Source: Yunchengibacter salinarum
GTDB lineage: Bacteria > Pseudomonadota > Alphaproteobacteria > Sphingomonadales > Kordiimonadaceae
Assembly: GCF_037658235.1 (NCBI RefSeq)
Contig: NZ_JBBJLN010000009.1
Span: forward strand, 62,001 to 126,000
DNA: 64,000 nucleotides
Direction: 5' to 3'
Below the pieces are notes generated by a model that did no database searches, was not told the origin of the DNA, and was given only the letters and a program-made list of their open reading frames with translations. Each line of letters opens with the position of its first letter. Within the stretch, counting starts at the first letter, position 1. The translations under genes were made by a program, and so were the position numbers. This document shows positions 27,700 through 37,332 of the stretch, piece by piece.

Positions 27700-29718
27700 A
27701 TGACCCGACCATCCACATGGCTTATCGTTTCTCTTGCCTTGCTTGCCCTGATCGGGGCGGGGCTGTCCCCCTTGTCGGCGCCCGGCGCCCATGCCCAGGA
27801 CAGCCGCGCCACGGACAATTCCGAGCGCCTCAATTTCCGGGATGCGGATATCCGGGCCTTTATTGATGATGTGGCCATGGTGACCCAGCGCACCTTCATC
27901 ATCGATCCCAGGGTAACCGGCAAGGTGACGGTGATCTCCGAAAGCCCGATCCCGGCTGAGAACCTGTTCGATCTGTTCCTGTCCACGCTGCGGGTCTATG
28001 GCTTTACCGCCGTGGCCACGGCGAACGGCGCCTACAAGATCGTGCCGGAAGAAGCCGCCATGCAGGACCGCACCGCCCTGACCAGCGGCGATGACAGGCT
28101 GGTGACGGAAGTTTTCCGCCTGTCCCATATCAACCCCGTCACCGCGCTGAACGCGGTGAAGCCGATCGTCAACCGGCAGGCGCGCACCTTTGCCGAGCGC
28201 ACCGGCAACTTCCTGATGGTGGTGGATTATGCGGGCAATATGGGGCGCATCCGCGACCTTCTGACCCGGCTGGATCAGGACCGGCGCAAAACCCGGCTGA
28301 TCACGCTGGAAAATGTGGGCGCCGAGGACATGGCGGAAACCCTGGCCGACATGCGCGGCCCGGCACAAGGGGACAGCCCGGACCCGGGGCTGACCGTGGT
28401 GCCCGTCACCTCATCCAACACCATCCTGCTCAAGGGGGATGAAGCCCTGCTGGCCGAAATCGTCCCGCTGGTTCGGGAACTGGATAGCCGGGGCGCCGCC
28501 AAGGGTGACATCCGCGTTCACACCCTGCGCCATGCGGACGCCGGGGACATGGTGACCATGCTGGAAGCGGTCAGCCGATCCCTGAGCGATACCACCGGCG
28601 AGGGGGGCGGCCAGCGACGGGCCAGCATCTCCGCCCACCCGGAAACCAACTCGGTGGTGATCAGCGCCAATCCGGCCACCCAGAAAACGCTGGAAAGCGT
28701 CATCCGGCAACTGGACATTCCCCGCGCGCAGGTACTGGTGGAAGCAATCATTGTCGAGGTATCCGACAATGCCGCCCGCGAACTGGGCCTGCAATATGTT
28801 CTGGCGGGCGGGGACGGCAGCAATATCCCCTTCACGGTCACCAATTTTTCCAATACCGCGCCCAATATTCTGGCCGCCACCGGGGCCATCGCCCTGGACG
28901 ACGAACTGGATGCGGATGCGGGCAATGCCCTGCGCCAGGGCGCGATCGACAGCTTTCTGGGCCTGAACGGGTTTTCGGCGGGCTTTGCGGGCGAGACCAG
29001 CGGCGGCACGCTGTTCGGCGTGATCCTCAATGCGCTGGACAGCGACGTGGCCTCCAACATCCTGTCCACGCCCTCGGTGATGACGCTGGACAACCAGGAA
29101 GCCAGCATCATTGTGGGTCAGGAAATCCCCATCACCACCGGCGAGGCGCTCGGCACCAACAATTCCAACCCCTTCCGCACAGTGGACCGGCAGGATGTGG
29201 GCATCCAGCTTGAAGTGCTGCCGCAGATCAATGAAGGCGACGGCATCCGCCTGTTCATCCGCCAGGAAGTGTCCTCCATATCCGGCACGGCGGGGGCCAG
29301 CAATTCGGAGATCATCACCAACAAGCGGGAAATCGAGACCACGGTGAACGTGGAAAACGGGGAAATCCTGGTGCTCGGCGGCCTGATCGAGCAGGACGAG
29401 CGCATCACCGTGGACAAGGTGCCGCTGCTGGGCGACATCCCCGGTCTTGGCCGGTTGTTCCGCTCCGAGGGGCGCTCCAGCCAGAAAACCAATCTGATGG
29501 TGTTCATCCGCCCCACCATTGTGCGCTCCCGCGCGGACATGCGCGCCGTCACGGGCCGCAAATACGACCTGATGCGCCGGGAACAGCGTCGCCGGCTGGA
29601 TACGGACGGCCCCGCCACTATCGACCGACTGATGAATGACGTGATTGGCCGCAAGGGCGAAGCCGCCGCCCCTCCCCCCGCCCCGACAACCGACAGCGAC
29701 GGGGAGCCGGATCGGTGA
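27700..29718 (+). CDS. gspD: Type II secretion outer membrane secretin GspD
   Basis: The 672 residues have a signal peptide ending near GAHAQ. N0 starts at LNFRDADIRAFIDDVAMVTQ, and N1-N3 contain TRLITLENVGAEDMAETLAD-type KH repeats (read here as KTRLITLENVGAEDMAETLA). The secretin domain has ISAHPETNSVVISANP, VASNILSTPSVMTLDNQEAS, VGQEIPITTGEALG and VPLLGDIPGLGRLFRSEG. It forms the multimeric outer-membrane pore. The ATG lies 10 bases after gspC, and the stop overlaps gspE. The C-terminus lacks an obvious pilotin-binding S domain beyond a Pro/Ala-rich tail. Confidence 0.97.
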   Translation: MTRPSTWLIVSLALLALIGAGLSPLSAPGAHAQDSRATDNSERLNFRDADIRAFIDDVAMVTQRTFIIDPRVTGKVTVISESPIPAENLFDLFLSTLRVYGFTAVATANGAYKIVPEEAAMQDRTALTSGDDRLVTEVFRLSHINPVTALNAVKPIVNRQARTFAERTGNFLMVVDYAGNMGRIRDLLTRLDQDRRKTRLITLENVGAEDMAETLADMRGPAQGDSPDPGLTVVPVTSSNTILLKGDEALLAEIVPLVRELDSRGAAKGDIRVHTLRHADAGDMVTMLEAVSRSLSDTTGEGGGQRRASISAHPETNSVVISANPATQKTLESVIRQLDIPRAQVLVEAIIVEVSDNAARELGLQYVLAGGDGSNIPFTVTNFSNTAPNILAATGAIALDDELDADAGNALRQGAIDSFLGLNGFSAGFAGETSGGTLFGVILNALDSDVASNILSTPSVMTLDNQEASIIVGQEIPITTGEALGTNNSNPFRTVDRQDVGIQLEVLPQINEGDGIRLFIRQEVSSISGTAGASNSEIITNKREIETTVNVENGEILVLGGLIEQDERITVDKVPLLGDIPGLGRLFRSEGRSSQKTNLMVFIRPTIVRSRADMRAVTGRKYDLMRREQRRRLDTDGPATIDRLMNDVIGRKGEAAAPPPAPTTDSDGEPDR

Positions 29719-31244
29719 CGGACGAAACCCCCGGCAAGTTGAGTTACGGCTTCGCCAAGGCCAATGGCCTTGTGGCGCTTGGGGGCGATCCGGCACCGGA
29801 TGACGGTCACGTCCAAGGCGCGCCAATCCGCCTCGGCACCCGTGGCACCCCCGCGCCGGGCGCCCTGATCGAGGCGCGCCGGGCGCTGGCCCGCCCCATC
29901 CGCCTGGAACCGGTGAGCGAAAGCCGCTTTGAACAGCTCCTCGGCGATCTCTATGCCGTGGATGCGGTGGACTCGGAGCGCCTGGGCGATGATCTGAATG
30001 ATGCGGAAAGCCTGGAATCCGGGCTGGACGGCCTGCCGGAAACCGCCGACCTGCTGGACAGCGACGACGACGCCCCCATCATCCGCCTGATCAACGGCAT
30101 GATCGCCGAAGCGGTGAAGCGGCGCGGGTCGGATATCCATGTGGAACCCTTTGAATCCGCCCTCACCATCCGCGTGCGGATCGACGGCGTGTTGCAGGAA
30201 GTGCTCAGCCTGCCCGCACGGCTGGCGCCGCTTCTGGTGTCCCGCATCAAGGTGATGGCCCGGCTGGATATCGCCGAAAAGCGACTGCCGCAGGACGGGC
30301 GCATCTCTCTCACGCTCGGCGGCCACGCCATCGATGTGCGGGTATCCACCCTGCCCAGCCGCCACGGCGAACGGGTGGTGCTGCGCCTGCTGGACCGGGA
30401 CAAGGCGCTGTTCACCGTAGCGGAACTGGGCATGGACCCGGCCACGGAGCGCCGCTTCAAGGCCGCGCTCAGGCAGCCCAATGGCGTGATTCTGGTCACC
30501 GGCCCCACCGGCTCCGGCAAGACCACCACGCTCTATGCCGGGCTCAGCCTGCTGAACGAGGAAAGCCGCAACATCCTGACCGTGGAAGACCCGGTGGAAT
30601 ACGCGCTGGAAGGCGTGGGCCAGACACAGGTGAACCCGAAGGTGGGCATGACCTTCGCCGCCGGGCTGCGCGCCATGCTGCGCCAGGACCCGGACGTGGT
30701 GATGGTGGGTGAAATCCGCGATGTGGAAACCGCGGAAATCGCCGTGCAGGCCAGCCTGACGGGCCATCTGGTGCTGTCCACCGTGCATACCAATTCCGCC
30801 GTGGCTGCCGTTACCCGGCTTCGGGACATGGGTGTGGAACCCTTCCTGATCGCCAGCGCGGTCAAGGCCATACTGGCGCAAAGGCTGGTGCGCCGCCTGT
30901 GCCCGCACTGCAAGGCCCCCGTGCAGGCGGACGCGGCCATGCTCGCCCGGCTTGGCCGCCCAGCGGATGAGGCCCGCACGCTTTACCGCGCCCGTGGCTG
31001 CGGCCACTGCAACCAGACTGGCTATCAGGGCCGGGTGGGGCTGTATGAGCTGGTGCTGGTGGACGACACCATCAGCCGCCTGATCCATGACGATGCCCGT
31101 GAAAGCGCCCTTCAGGACGCCGCCTTCGCCAATGCCCCCACGCTGGAAGCCAGCGGCATCGATCAGGTGCTGGCGGGCGAAACCACGCTGGAAGAAGTGC
31201 TGCGCGTCATCCATCAGGGCGACAGCCTGAATACGGACGGGTGA
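29715..31244 (+). CDS. gspE: Type II secretion ATPase GspE
   Basis: The 509 residues start at a GTG overlapping the gspD stop (GTGA). It is the hexameric cytoplasmic ATPase that drives pseudopilus assembly. The Walker A is GPTGSGKTTTLY near residue 262, the Asp box VEDPVEY follows, and the Walker B region has DPDVVMVGEIRDVETAE. A zinc-binding tetracysteine motif, CPHCKAPV ... CGHCNQTGY, lies between residues 396 and 434. Length and domain order are standard. Confidence 0.98.
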   Translation: MTDETPGKLSYGFAKANGLVALGGDPAPDDGHVQGAPIRLGTRGTPAPGALIEARRALARPIRLEPVSESRFEQLLGDLYAVDAVDSERLGDDLNDAESLESGLDGLPETADLLDSDDDAPIIRLINGMIAEAVKRRGSDIHVEPFESALTIRVRIDGVLQEVLSLPARLAPLLVSRIKVMARLDIAEKRLPQDGRISLTLGGHAIDVRVSTLPSRHGERVVLRLLDRDKALFTVAELGMDPATERRFKAALRQPNGVILVTGPTGSGKTTTLYAGLSLLNEESRNILTVEDPVEYALEGVGQTQVNPKVGMTFAAGLRAMLRQDPDVVMVGEIRDVETAEIAVQASLTGHLVLSTVHTNSAVAAVTRLRDMGVEPFLIASAVKAILAQRLVRRLCPHCKAPVQADAAMLARLGRPADEARTLYRARGCGHCNQTGYQGRVGLYELVLVDDTISRLIHDDARESALQDAAFANAPTLEASGIDQVLAGETTLEEVLRVIHQGDSLNTDG

Positions 31245-31248
31245 AACC

Positions 31249-32463
31249 ATGCAGGCTTATGCCTATGAGGCGCTGGACAGAACCGGGCGGATGAAAAAGG
31301 GGGTGGTGACCGCCGACAGCCCCCGCGCCGCCCGCCGCGACCTGCGCGGGCGCGGGCTGACCCCGGTGCGACTGACCGCCACCCGCAACCCCGGCGGGGG
31401 CCTGAGCCTGCCGGGCCGGTCGCCGCGTATCGCGGGCGGCGATCTGGCCCTTGTCACCCGGCAGATCGCCACCATGGTCGGCGCCGCCGCCCCGGTGGAA
31501 GAAGCGCTGGGCACCGTGGCGGCGCAGGCGGAAAAACCGGCCATCAAGACGGTGCTGATGCGGGTGCGCGGCCAGGTGATGGAAGGCCACCGGCTGTCGG
31601 AGGCCCTGGCCCGCGAGCCGCGCAGCTTCGACCGGCTTTACCGGGCCATGGTGGCGGCGGGCGAAGGCGCGGGCGATCTGGGCCTGGTGCTGGAGCGCCT
31701 GGCCGAGCATCTGGAGAAAACCCGCGACATGCGCAACAAGGTGCGCACGGCCCTGATTTATCCCGCCGCACTGGCCCTGGTGGCGCTGGCGGTGATCGTC
31801 ATACTGATGACCTTCGTGGTCCCCCGCGTGGTGGAGCAGTTCGAGGGCATGGGCCAGACCCTGCCGCTGCTCACCCGGATCATGATAAGCATTTCGGACT
31901 TTCTCGCCGCCTATGGCCTGTGGCTGTCGGGGGGCGTGGTGCTGGCGGGGATCGGCTTCGCCCGCGCCCTCAACCACCCGGCCTTTCGCGGCGCGGTGGA
32001 CAGGCTGGTGCTGCGCCTGCCGGTGATCGGCCCGCTGGTGCGCGATCTGGGCGCGGCCCGCCTTGCCCGCACCCTCGCCACGCTGACCGCCAGCGGCGCG
32101 CCGGTGGTGGACGGGCTGAAAGCCGCTGCCCGCACGGTAACCAACACGGTGCAGCGGGACGCGCTGGACCGGGTGGTCACACAGGTACAGGAAGGCAAGA
32201 GCCTGCCCGCCGCGCTGAAACGGGTGGACGCCTTTCCCCCCATGGTCAGCTATATGGTGGCGGCGGGGGAAAACAGCGGCACACTGGACCGGATGCTGAT
32301 GAAAGCCGCCGAGACCATGGAAGCCACCTTCGAACGGGTCACCCGCACCGCGCTGACCCTGCTGGAGCCCGCCATCATCGTGGCCATGGGCGGGATCGTG
32401 GCCGTCATCGTTCTGGCCATACTGATGCCCATTCTTCAACTCAATGCCATGGCAAGCCTGTAG
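31249..32463 (+). CDS. gspF: Type II secretion inner membrane platform protein GspF
   Basis: The 404 residues show two repeats of the T2SSF domain, each followed by a membrane helix: ITRQIATMVGAA-type sequence (VTRQIATMVGAAAPVEEALG) in the first and LARTLATLTASGAPVVDGLK in the second. Membrane segments are at about residues 170-192, 220-238 and 375-397 near the end. GspF is the polytopic platform protein that contacts GspE and the pseudopilins. It begins four bases after gspE. Confidence 0.97.
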   Translation: MQAYAYEALDRTGRMKKGVVTADSPRAARRDLRGRGLTPVRLTATRNPGGGLSLPGRSPRIAGGDLALVTRQIATMVGAAAPVEEALGTVAAQAEKPAIKTVLMRVRGQVMEGHRLSEALAREPRSFDRLYRAMVAAGEGAGDLGLVLERLAEHLEKTRDMRNKVRTALIYPAALALVALAVIVILMTFVVPRVVEQFEGMGQTLPLLTRIMISISDFLAAYGLWLSGGVVLAGIGFARALNHPAFRGAVDRLVLRLPVIGPLVRDLGAARLARTLATLTASGAPVVDGLKAAARTVTNTVQRDALDRVVTQVQEGKSLPAALKRVDAFPPMVSYMVAAGENSGTLDRMLMKAAETMEATFERVTRTALTLLEPAIIVAMGGIVAVIVLAILMPILQLNAMASL

Positions 32464-32473
32464 GAGACACCCC

Positions 32474-32941
32474 ATGATCCGCCCGACCCGCCGCACCGCC
32501 CGATCCACCCACCGCGCCACCCACCACCATGACGACGGCTTCACGCTGGTGGAACTGATGGTGGTCATTGTCATCATCGGCCTGCTGGCCACGGTGGTGG
32601 TGATCAATGTGCTGCCGTCCCAGGACCGGGCCATGGTGGAAAAAACACGCGCCGACATTCGCACGCTGGAACAGGCGGTGGAAATGTACCGGCTGGACAT
32701 GATGCGCTACCCCACCGCCGATCAGGGGCTGGAAGCGCTGGTCAGCCAGCCGGACGGCCTGTCCAACCCGCAGCGCTACCGGCCCGGCGGCTATATCAAG
32801 CGCCTGCCGAAAGACCCCTGGGGCAATGAGTATGTCTATGTCATTCCCGGTGAACACGGCCCCTTTGACATCCTCTCCCACGGGGCGGATGGCGCACGGG
32901 GCGGAGAAGGGCTGAATGCGGACATCGGCAACTGGCAATAG
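32474..32941 (+). CDS. gspG: Major pseudopilin GspG
   Basis: The 155 residues start after an AGGAGAC ribosome-binding site. A type III prepilin signal, HHHDDG/FTLVELMVVIVIIGLL, places the cleavage after Gly22 with Glu at +5. RTLEQAVEMYRLDMMRYPT, LPKDPWGNEYVYVIPG and DILSHGADG are GspG hallmarks, the last two contributing the calcium-binding loop. The leader is unusually long and Arg/His-rich (22 residues). It is the main subunit of the pseudopilus and overlaps gspH by 26 bases. Confidence 0.98.
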   Translation: MIRPTRRTARSTHRATHHHDDGFTLVELMVVIVIIGLLATVVVINVLPSQDRAMVEKTRADIRTLEQAVEMYRLDMMRYPTADQGLEALVSQPDGLSNPQRYRPGGYIKRLPKDPWGNEYVYVIPGEHGPFDILSHGADGARGGEGLNADIGNWQ

Positions 32942-33485
32942 AGCGGGCTTCACGCTGATCGAACTGCTCGTGGTGCTGGCCCTGATGGGGCTGGTATCGG
33001 GCATGGTCGCGCTCACGCTTGCCCCCGCCAACACGGCGCCGGGCCACCGGGCTGCTGAAAAGCTGGCTGCCCGGCTGGAACTGGTGCGCCAGAAAGCCAT
33101 CCTGACCGGGGAGCTGCTAACCGTCGTGCTGTCCGCGCGAGCCATACAGGTAGAACGGCACACGGCCACCGGCTGGCAAGCGGCGCCAAACACTCTGGCC
33201 GGGGGCGCGCGCTTTGCCCTGCCCGCATCGCTGCTGTCCGGCATCCGTATTGACGGGGAAAGCGCCGCCCTGCCCCGCACACTGGCCCCCGCCGTGAACC
33301 CGGCCCGCCAAACGGATGGACGCGGCGGGGATGCCGCGCCCCGGCTGATCTTCACGCCGTTGGGGATGCAGGCGCCGTTCGAGATCACCATAGCCCCCGA
33401 CAGGGCATCGCCCGGCGACCCGCCCTTCGTTATCCGGGGCGTGCCGGGCCACGCCATAGCGCTGACGGAAGGGGGCGCCCCATGA
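32916..33485 (+). CDS. gspH: Minor pseudopilin GspH
   Basis: The 189 residues have a short prepilin leader MRTSATGNRAG followed by FTLIELLVVLALMGLVSGMV. The globular part has the loosely conserved beta-rich GspH domain, ending with FVIRGVPGHAIALTEGGAP. GspH sits under the GspI-J-K tip complex. Its start lies inside the end of gspG in another frame. The stop overlaps the gspI ATG (ATGA). Confidence 0.9.
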   Translation: MRTSATGNRAGFTLIELLVVLALMGLVSGMVALTLAPANTAPGHRAAEKLAARLELVRQKAILTGELLTVVLSARAIQVERHTATGWQAAPNTLAGGARFALPASLLSGIRIDGESAALPRTLAPAVNPARQTDGRGGDAAPRLIFTPLGMQAPFEITIAPDRASPGDPPFVIRGVPGHAIALTEGGAP

Positions 33486-33874
33486 CAGCCATACCCCCCA
33501 GAACACCCGTAACACGGCCCCGGTCCCGGCCCGGCTTTACCCTGATCGAAGTGCTGGTGGCGCTCGCTGTCTTTGCCATCGGCGCGCTGGCACTGGTCCG
33601 GGCGGGCACGGAAAATGTGCGCGTGGCGGACGGCCTGAACAGCCGGGCGCTGGCGGACATGGTGGCGGAAAACCGGCTGGTCACGGTGATGATGCGCGGC
33701 AACGCCCCGGACACCGGCACCCGCACAGGCGAAACCCGCATGGCCGGGCGCGCCTTTCAATGGCGCCAGCAGGTGCGCGCGGGCAATAACGGCCTGCTTT
33801 CCGTGCGCATCACCGTACACCCCCCGGACGGCGGGCAGGAACTGGCGCGGCTGGAAACGGTGCGCGCACCATGA
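33482..33874 (+). CDS. gspI: Minor pseudopilin GspI
   Basis: The 130 residues have the prepilin signal RPG/FTLIEVLVALAVFAIGALA with a leader of about 18 residues, then NSRALADMVAENRLVTVMM, typical of GspI. The C-terminus has WRQQVRAGNNGLLSVRITVH. GspI nucleates the GspI-J-K complex at the pseudopilus tip. It is coupled on both sides by four-base overlaps with gspH and gspJ. Confidence 0.95.
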   Translation: MTAIPPRTPVTRPRSRPGFTLIEVLVALAVFAIGALALVRAGTENVRVADGLNSRALADMVAENRLVTVMMRGNAPDTGTRTGETRMAGRAFQWRQQVRAGNNGLLSVRITVHPPDGGQELARLETVRAP

Positions 33875-34500
33875 GGGGCGCGGCCACACAACGGCCCGGC
33901 GCCACGGGCGGCTTCACACTGGTGGAAATGCTGGTGGCCATGGCGGTGTTCGCGCTGATCACGGCGGCCACCGCGGCGCTGTTCCGATCCAGTCTGACCG
34001 CCGGGGAACAGGTTTCCAGCGCCCATGATCGCACCCGAAGCCTGCTGCTGGCCCGCGCTATCATTGCCCGCGACATGGCCCAGATGGTGCCCCGCCCCGT
34101 GCGGGGGCGCCACGGCGACCAGCCCGGCCCCGGCATGGCGGGGGGCGATGCGCTGATCGGCACGGACCTGATCGCGTTCCGCCGCCTTGGCTGGTCCAAT
34201 CCGCTTCAACACCCGCGCGGGGATGTGGAAGCGGTGCGCTACCGCCTGCAGAACGGGCGGCTGGAACGGGTGGCCACCCTGCGCCCGGACCCGGCCACCG
34301 ACACCGCCACCCGCACCCGCCTGCTGCTGGACGGCATCACCAGCGCCCGCATTGCCTTTTTCGCCGATGGCCGCTGGCATGACGGCTGGCAGACCGGCGA
34401 CATCACCGCCGGGCGCCTGCCCGCCGCCATGCGCCTGACCCTGCATCACGACCGGCTGGGCACCATAGAGCAGCGCTTCCTGCTGGGGGGCCGACCATGA
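33871..34500 (+). CDS. gspJ: Minor pseudopilin GspJ
   Basis: The 209 residues have the prepilin signal ATGG/FTLVEMLVAMAVFALITAA, then the GspJ helix with RTRSLLLARAIIARDMAQMV and the globular segments LIAFRRLGWSNPLQHPRGDV and RYRLQNGRLERVA. GspJ joins GspI and GspK at the tip. Overlaps of four bases with gspI and gspK show tight coupling. Confidence 0.95.
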   Translation: MRGAATQRPGATGGFTLVEMLVAMAVFALITAATAALFRSSLTAGEQVSSAHDRTRSLLLARAIIARDMAQMVPRPVRGRHGDQPGPGMAGGDALIGTDLIAFRRLGWSNPLQHPRGDVEAVRYRLQNGRLERVATLRPDPATDTATRTRLLLDGITSARIAFFADGRWHDGWQTGDITAGRLPAAMRLTLHHDRLGTIEQRFLLGGRP

Positions 34501-35534
34501 GCGACCGTCGCCGCCCCGCCATGCCACCACGGCACCGGGCGCATGAACCGGGCGACCGGGGCGCGGTGCTGATCACCGTGCTGCTGATCGTGGCGGCCAT
34601 GGCGGCGGTGGCCGTATCCATGATGGACGACATGCGTTTTGCCCTGGCCCGCACCGGCAATGCCCGCGCCGCCATGCAGGCCCGCTGGCACGCCTTTGGG
34701 GCCGAGGAACTGGCCCGGCTGGCGTTGTCGGCGAGCCTTCGGCAGAACCCGGATCAAACCACCCGCGATCAACCCTGGGCCGAACGCGCCGGGCGCTTTC
34801 CGGTAGCGGGCGGCACGGTCAGCGGCCATTTGCGGGACATGAGCGGCTGCTTCAATGTGAACAGCCTGGTCAGCCGCTCGGAAAGCGGCACCTATGCCCC
34901 GAACCCCTCGGCACGGGCCCGGCTGGTGCGCCTTATGACGGTGCTGGACATACCGGAAGGCGATGCGGACGCGCTCACACGGGCGCTCACCGACTGGATC
35001 GACAGCGACAGCCGCCCGGAGCCGCGCGGCGCGGAGGATTTCAGCTATACCGGCCTGAACCCCGCCTATCGCGCCGCCAATACACCGATCGCCCATATCG
35101 CCACCCTGCGCGCCATACGGGGTATGACCGCCCCCCTGTATGATCGCCTGGCCCCATATCTGTGCGCCCTGCCGGTGGCGGATGCGGTGGCGATCAATCT
35201 GAACACGCTGGACACGGCGGACTGGCCCCTGCTGGCCATGCTGGCGGACGACCTGCCGCCCGGCCCCCTGCAACAGGCCCTGGCGGAACGCCCCGGCGGC
35301 GGCTTTGCCAGTGTTGACGCTTTCTGGACCCAGCGGGCGCTGGAAGGCATCACCATCCCGGACAGTGCCCGGCAGGCCACCGCGCTCAAAAGCACATATT
35401 TTGCGCTGACGAGCGAGGTGGTCTATCAAGAGACCCGGCTTGTCATGGAAAGCCTGATCCGGGCCGACAGCGCGGCGGACATTCGCGTGGTGCGCCGCCG
35501 GTTCGGGGAACGCTTTCAGGAAGGACGCCCATGA
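34497..35534 (+). CDS. gspK: Minor pseudopilin GspK
   Basis: The 345 residues, as usual, make this the largest pseudopilin. The leader is long, and the cleavage region DRGAVLITVLLIVAAMAAVA lacks the Glu at +5, a known GspK property. The SAM-like alpha domain is recognisable through DMSGCFNVNSLV, LTDWIDSDSRPEPRGAEDFS and INLNTLDTADWPLLAML. GspK caps the pseudopilus. Overlaps with gspJ and gspL are four bases each. Confidence 0.96.
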   Translation: MSDRRRPAMPPRHRAHEPGDRGAVLITVLLIVAAMAAVAVSMMDDMRFALARTGNARAAMQARWHAFGAEELARLALSASLRQNPDQTTRDQPWAERAGRFPVAGGTVSGHLRDMSGCFNVNSLVSRSESGTYAPNPSARARLVRLMTVLDIPEGDADALTRALTDWIDSDSRPEPRGAEDFSYTGLNPAYRAANTPIAHIATLRAIRGMTAPLYDRLAPYLCALPVADAVAINLNTLDTADWPLLAMLADDLPPGPLQQALAERPGGGFASVDAFWTQRALEGITIPDSARQATALKSTYFALTSEVVYQETRLVMESLIRADSAADIRVVRRRFGERFQEGRP

Positions 35535-36769
35535 CTCATCATCTGGCCCTGTTCACGTCCCTTGCGGACCCGGCGGCGGACACTCCGCCCCCCGCACGCT
35601 GGTGCCTGATATCGCTTGAAGGCGACACCGCGCACCCCGTGGCCGCGGCGGACGGCTGGCCGCCACGCACGCTGACCCCCGCGCCCGACAGTGTGAACGT
35701 CATACTGTGCGGGGCGGATGTGGGGGCGCACCGGCTTGTTCTGCCCACGCGCAACCGGGCACAGGCCCTGGCCGCCGCGCCCTATGCACTGGAAGACCAT
35801 CTGGCGGAAAGCCCGGAAAAAGTGCATGTGGCGCTTGGCCCGCCCAATGCGGACGGCACCGTAACAGCGCTGGTGGTCAAGCGCGCGCCGCTGGCGAACC
35901 TTGTGGCACAGCTCAGGGAACGCGGGCTGCACGGTGCCCGTATTGTCGCGGACTATCAGCTTCTCACCCGACAGGATGCGCTGGTGGTGGCGGACAACGG
36001 GGGATCGACGGGCGGCAGGGTCGCACTGGCCCGGCCGGACGGCACCGGTTTCACGCTGGAAACGGACCTGGCCGAGCCGCTGATCCGCGCCGAGGCGGAA
36101 GCCGCCCCCGATCTGCCGATCCACGCCCACGGCCTGCCAGCCGACATGGGCCGGCGCCTGGCGGCCGGCCCTGGGGCGGGTATGGGCGACCGGCTGCGCG
36201 AAGCCGCCCCGATCCCGGACGCCAGCACGGCACAGCGCGCGATGCAGGGCGGCATATCGCTCCGTCAGGGGGCTTTCAGAACCCGGCCACCGCTGGCGGA
36301 ACGGCTGCGCCCATGGCGGCCCGCCGCCGCACTCGCCGCCAGTGTGCTGCTGGCCTGGGGGGGCACGCTGTTGATGGAAGGCTGGCGCTATCATGCCCGC
36401 GCCGACCAGTTGCAGGCGGAAGCCTCCAGAACACTGGCCCGCACCGGCCCCGGCCTGGACAGCCTGGCACAGGCGCGCGCCCGGCTGCGCGGCGCCACCA
36501 CGCGCCGGGGCGGCCTGTACGGCCCGCTTGCCAGCCATCTGTATCAGGGGCTCAGGGATGCGCCCGCCATCCGACTGGAAAGCCTGCGCTTCGACGCGGC
36601 CACGGGCACCTTGCGGGCCACGGTGATCACCGGTGGTTTCGGCGCCCTGGAAGACCTGCGATCCCGCCTTGCCCGGCGCGGCGTGCGACTGGAAGAAGGC
36701 GCCGCGCGCCAGAACGGCGACCGGGTGGTAAGTGAGCTGATCCTCAGCCAGCAAACGGGAGGAGCATGA
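35531..36769 (+). CDS. gspL: Type II secretion protein GspL
   Basis: The 412 residues comprise a cytoplasmic actin-like domain (residues 1 to about 255, with RNRAQALAAAPYALEDHLAE and LLTRQDALVVADNGGSTGGR), one membrane helix at about residues 264-284, and a periplasmic ferredoxin-like domain that ends with VVSELILSQQTGGA. GspL recruits the GspE ATPase to the membrane and pairs with GspM. It overlaps gspK and gspM by four bases. Confidence 0.93.
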   Translation: MTHHLALFTSLADPAADTPPPARWCLISLEGDTAHPVAAADGWPPRTLTPAPDSVNVILCGADVGAHRLVLPTRNRAQALAAAPYALEDHLAESPEKVHVALGPPNADGTVTALVVKRAPLANLVAQLRERGLHGARIVADYQLLTRQDALVVADNGGSTGGRVALARPDGTGFTLETDLAEPLIRAEAEAAPDLPIHAHGLPADMGRRLAAGPGAGMGDRLREAAPIPDASTAQRAMQGGISLRQGAFRTRPPLAERLRPWRPAAALAASVLLAWGGTLLMEGWRYHARADQLQAEASRTLARTGPGLDSLAQARARLRGATTRRGGLYGPLASHLYQGLRDAPAIRLESLRFDAATGTLRATVITGGFGALEDLRSRLARRGVRLEEGAARQNGDRVVSELILSQQTGGA

Positions 36770-37332
36770 TGGGCCCGCCGATCAGGAAAGGGGTTGCCGC
36801 ACTGGCACGGCATCTTGCCCCCATATGGGCCGCCCGCACCCGGCGCGAGCAGGGCTTGCTGGCGGGGCTTGGTCTGCTGCTTGTGGCCGTGATCCTGTGG
36901 GAAGGCGTGATCCGGCCCGTCGGCGCCTACCGCGCGGGCGGGCTGGAGCGGTTGGAGCGCGCCCGCGCCACACTGGCGGAGGTGGACGCCACGGCGCGCG
37001 CCCTGTCCGACCTGGCCGCCCCCCGAACACGAGCCGCCGATACACCGGGCGCAGACAGGGCCAAGGCGGATATTCGCCGGGTGGTGGGGCGCACGGCACA
37101 GGACATGGGCGTGACCCTGACCCGCCTGCGCCCGGACGGGTCGGATCGGCTGACCATCTGGCTCGACCGGGTGGATGCGGGGTTGTTCCATCGCTGGCTG
37201 TTGCGCCTGACCGATGACCACGGCCTGCATCTGGCGCGCCTGTCATTGACCGCCGAAAGCGGCGGCACACCGGAAGACGCCGCGCTCACCGCCCAACTGG
37301 TACTCAGCACCGAAAGCGGGGGGCGGCCATGA
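36766..37332 (+). CDS. gspM: Type II secretion protein GspM
   Basis: The 188 residues start with a CGGGAGG ribosome-binding site at 36756-36762 inside the end of gspL; a second ATG at 36769 is equally plausible. A cytoplasmic lead-in (WAARTRREQGLLAGLGLLL) runs into a single membrane helix near residues 27-45, then a periplasmic ferredoxin-like domain with GVTLTRLRPDGSDRLTIWLD. GspM supports GspL. It overlaps gspN by four bases. Confidence 0.9.
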   Translation: MMGPPIRKGVAALARHLAPIWAARTRREQGLLAGLGLLLVAVILWEGVIRPVGAYRAGGLERLERARATLAEVDATARALSDLAAPRTRAADTPGADRAKADIRRVVGRTAQDMGVTLTRLRPDGSDRLTIWLDRVDAGLFHRWLLRLTDDHGLHLARLSLTAESGGTPEDAALTAQLVLSTESGGRP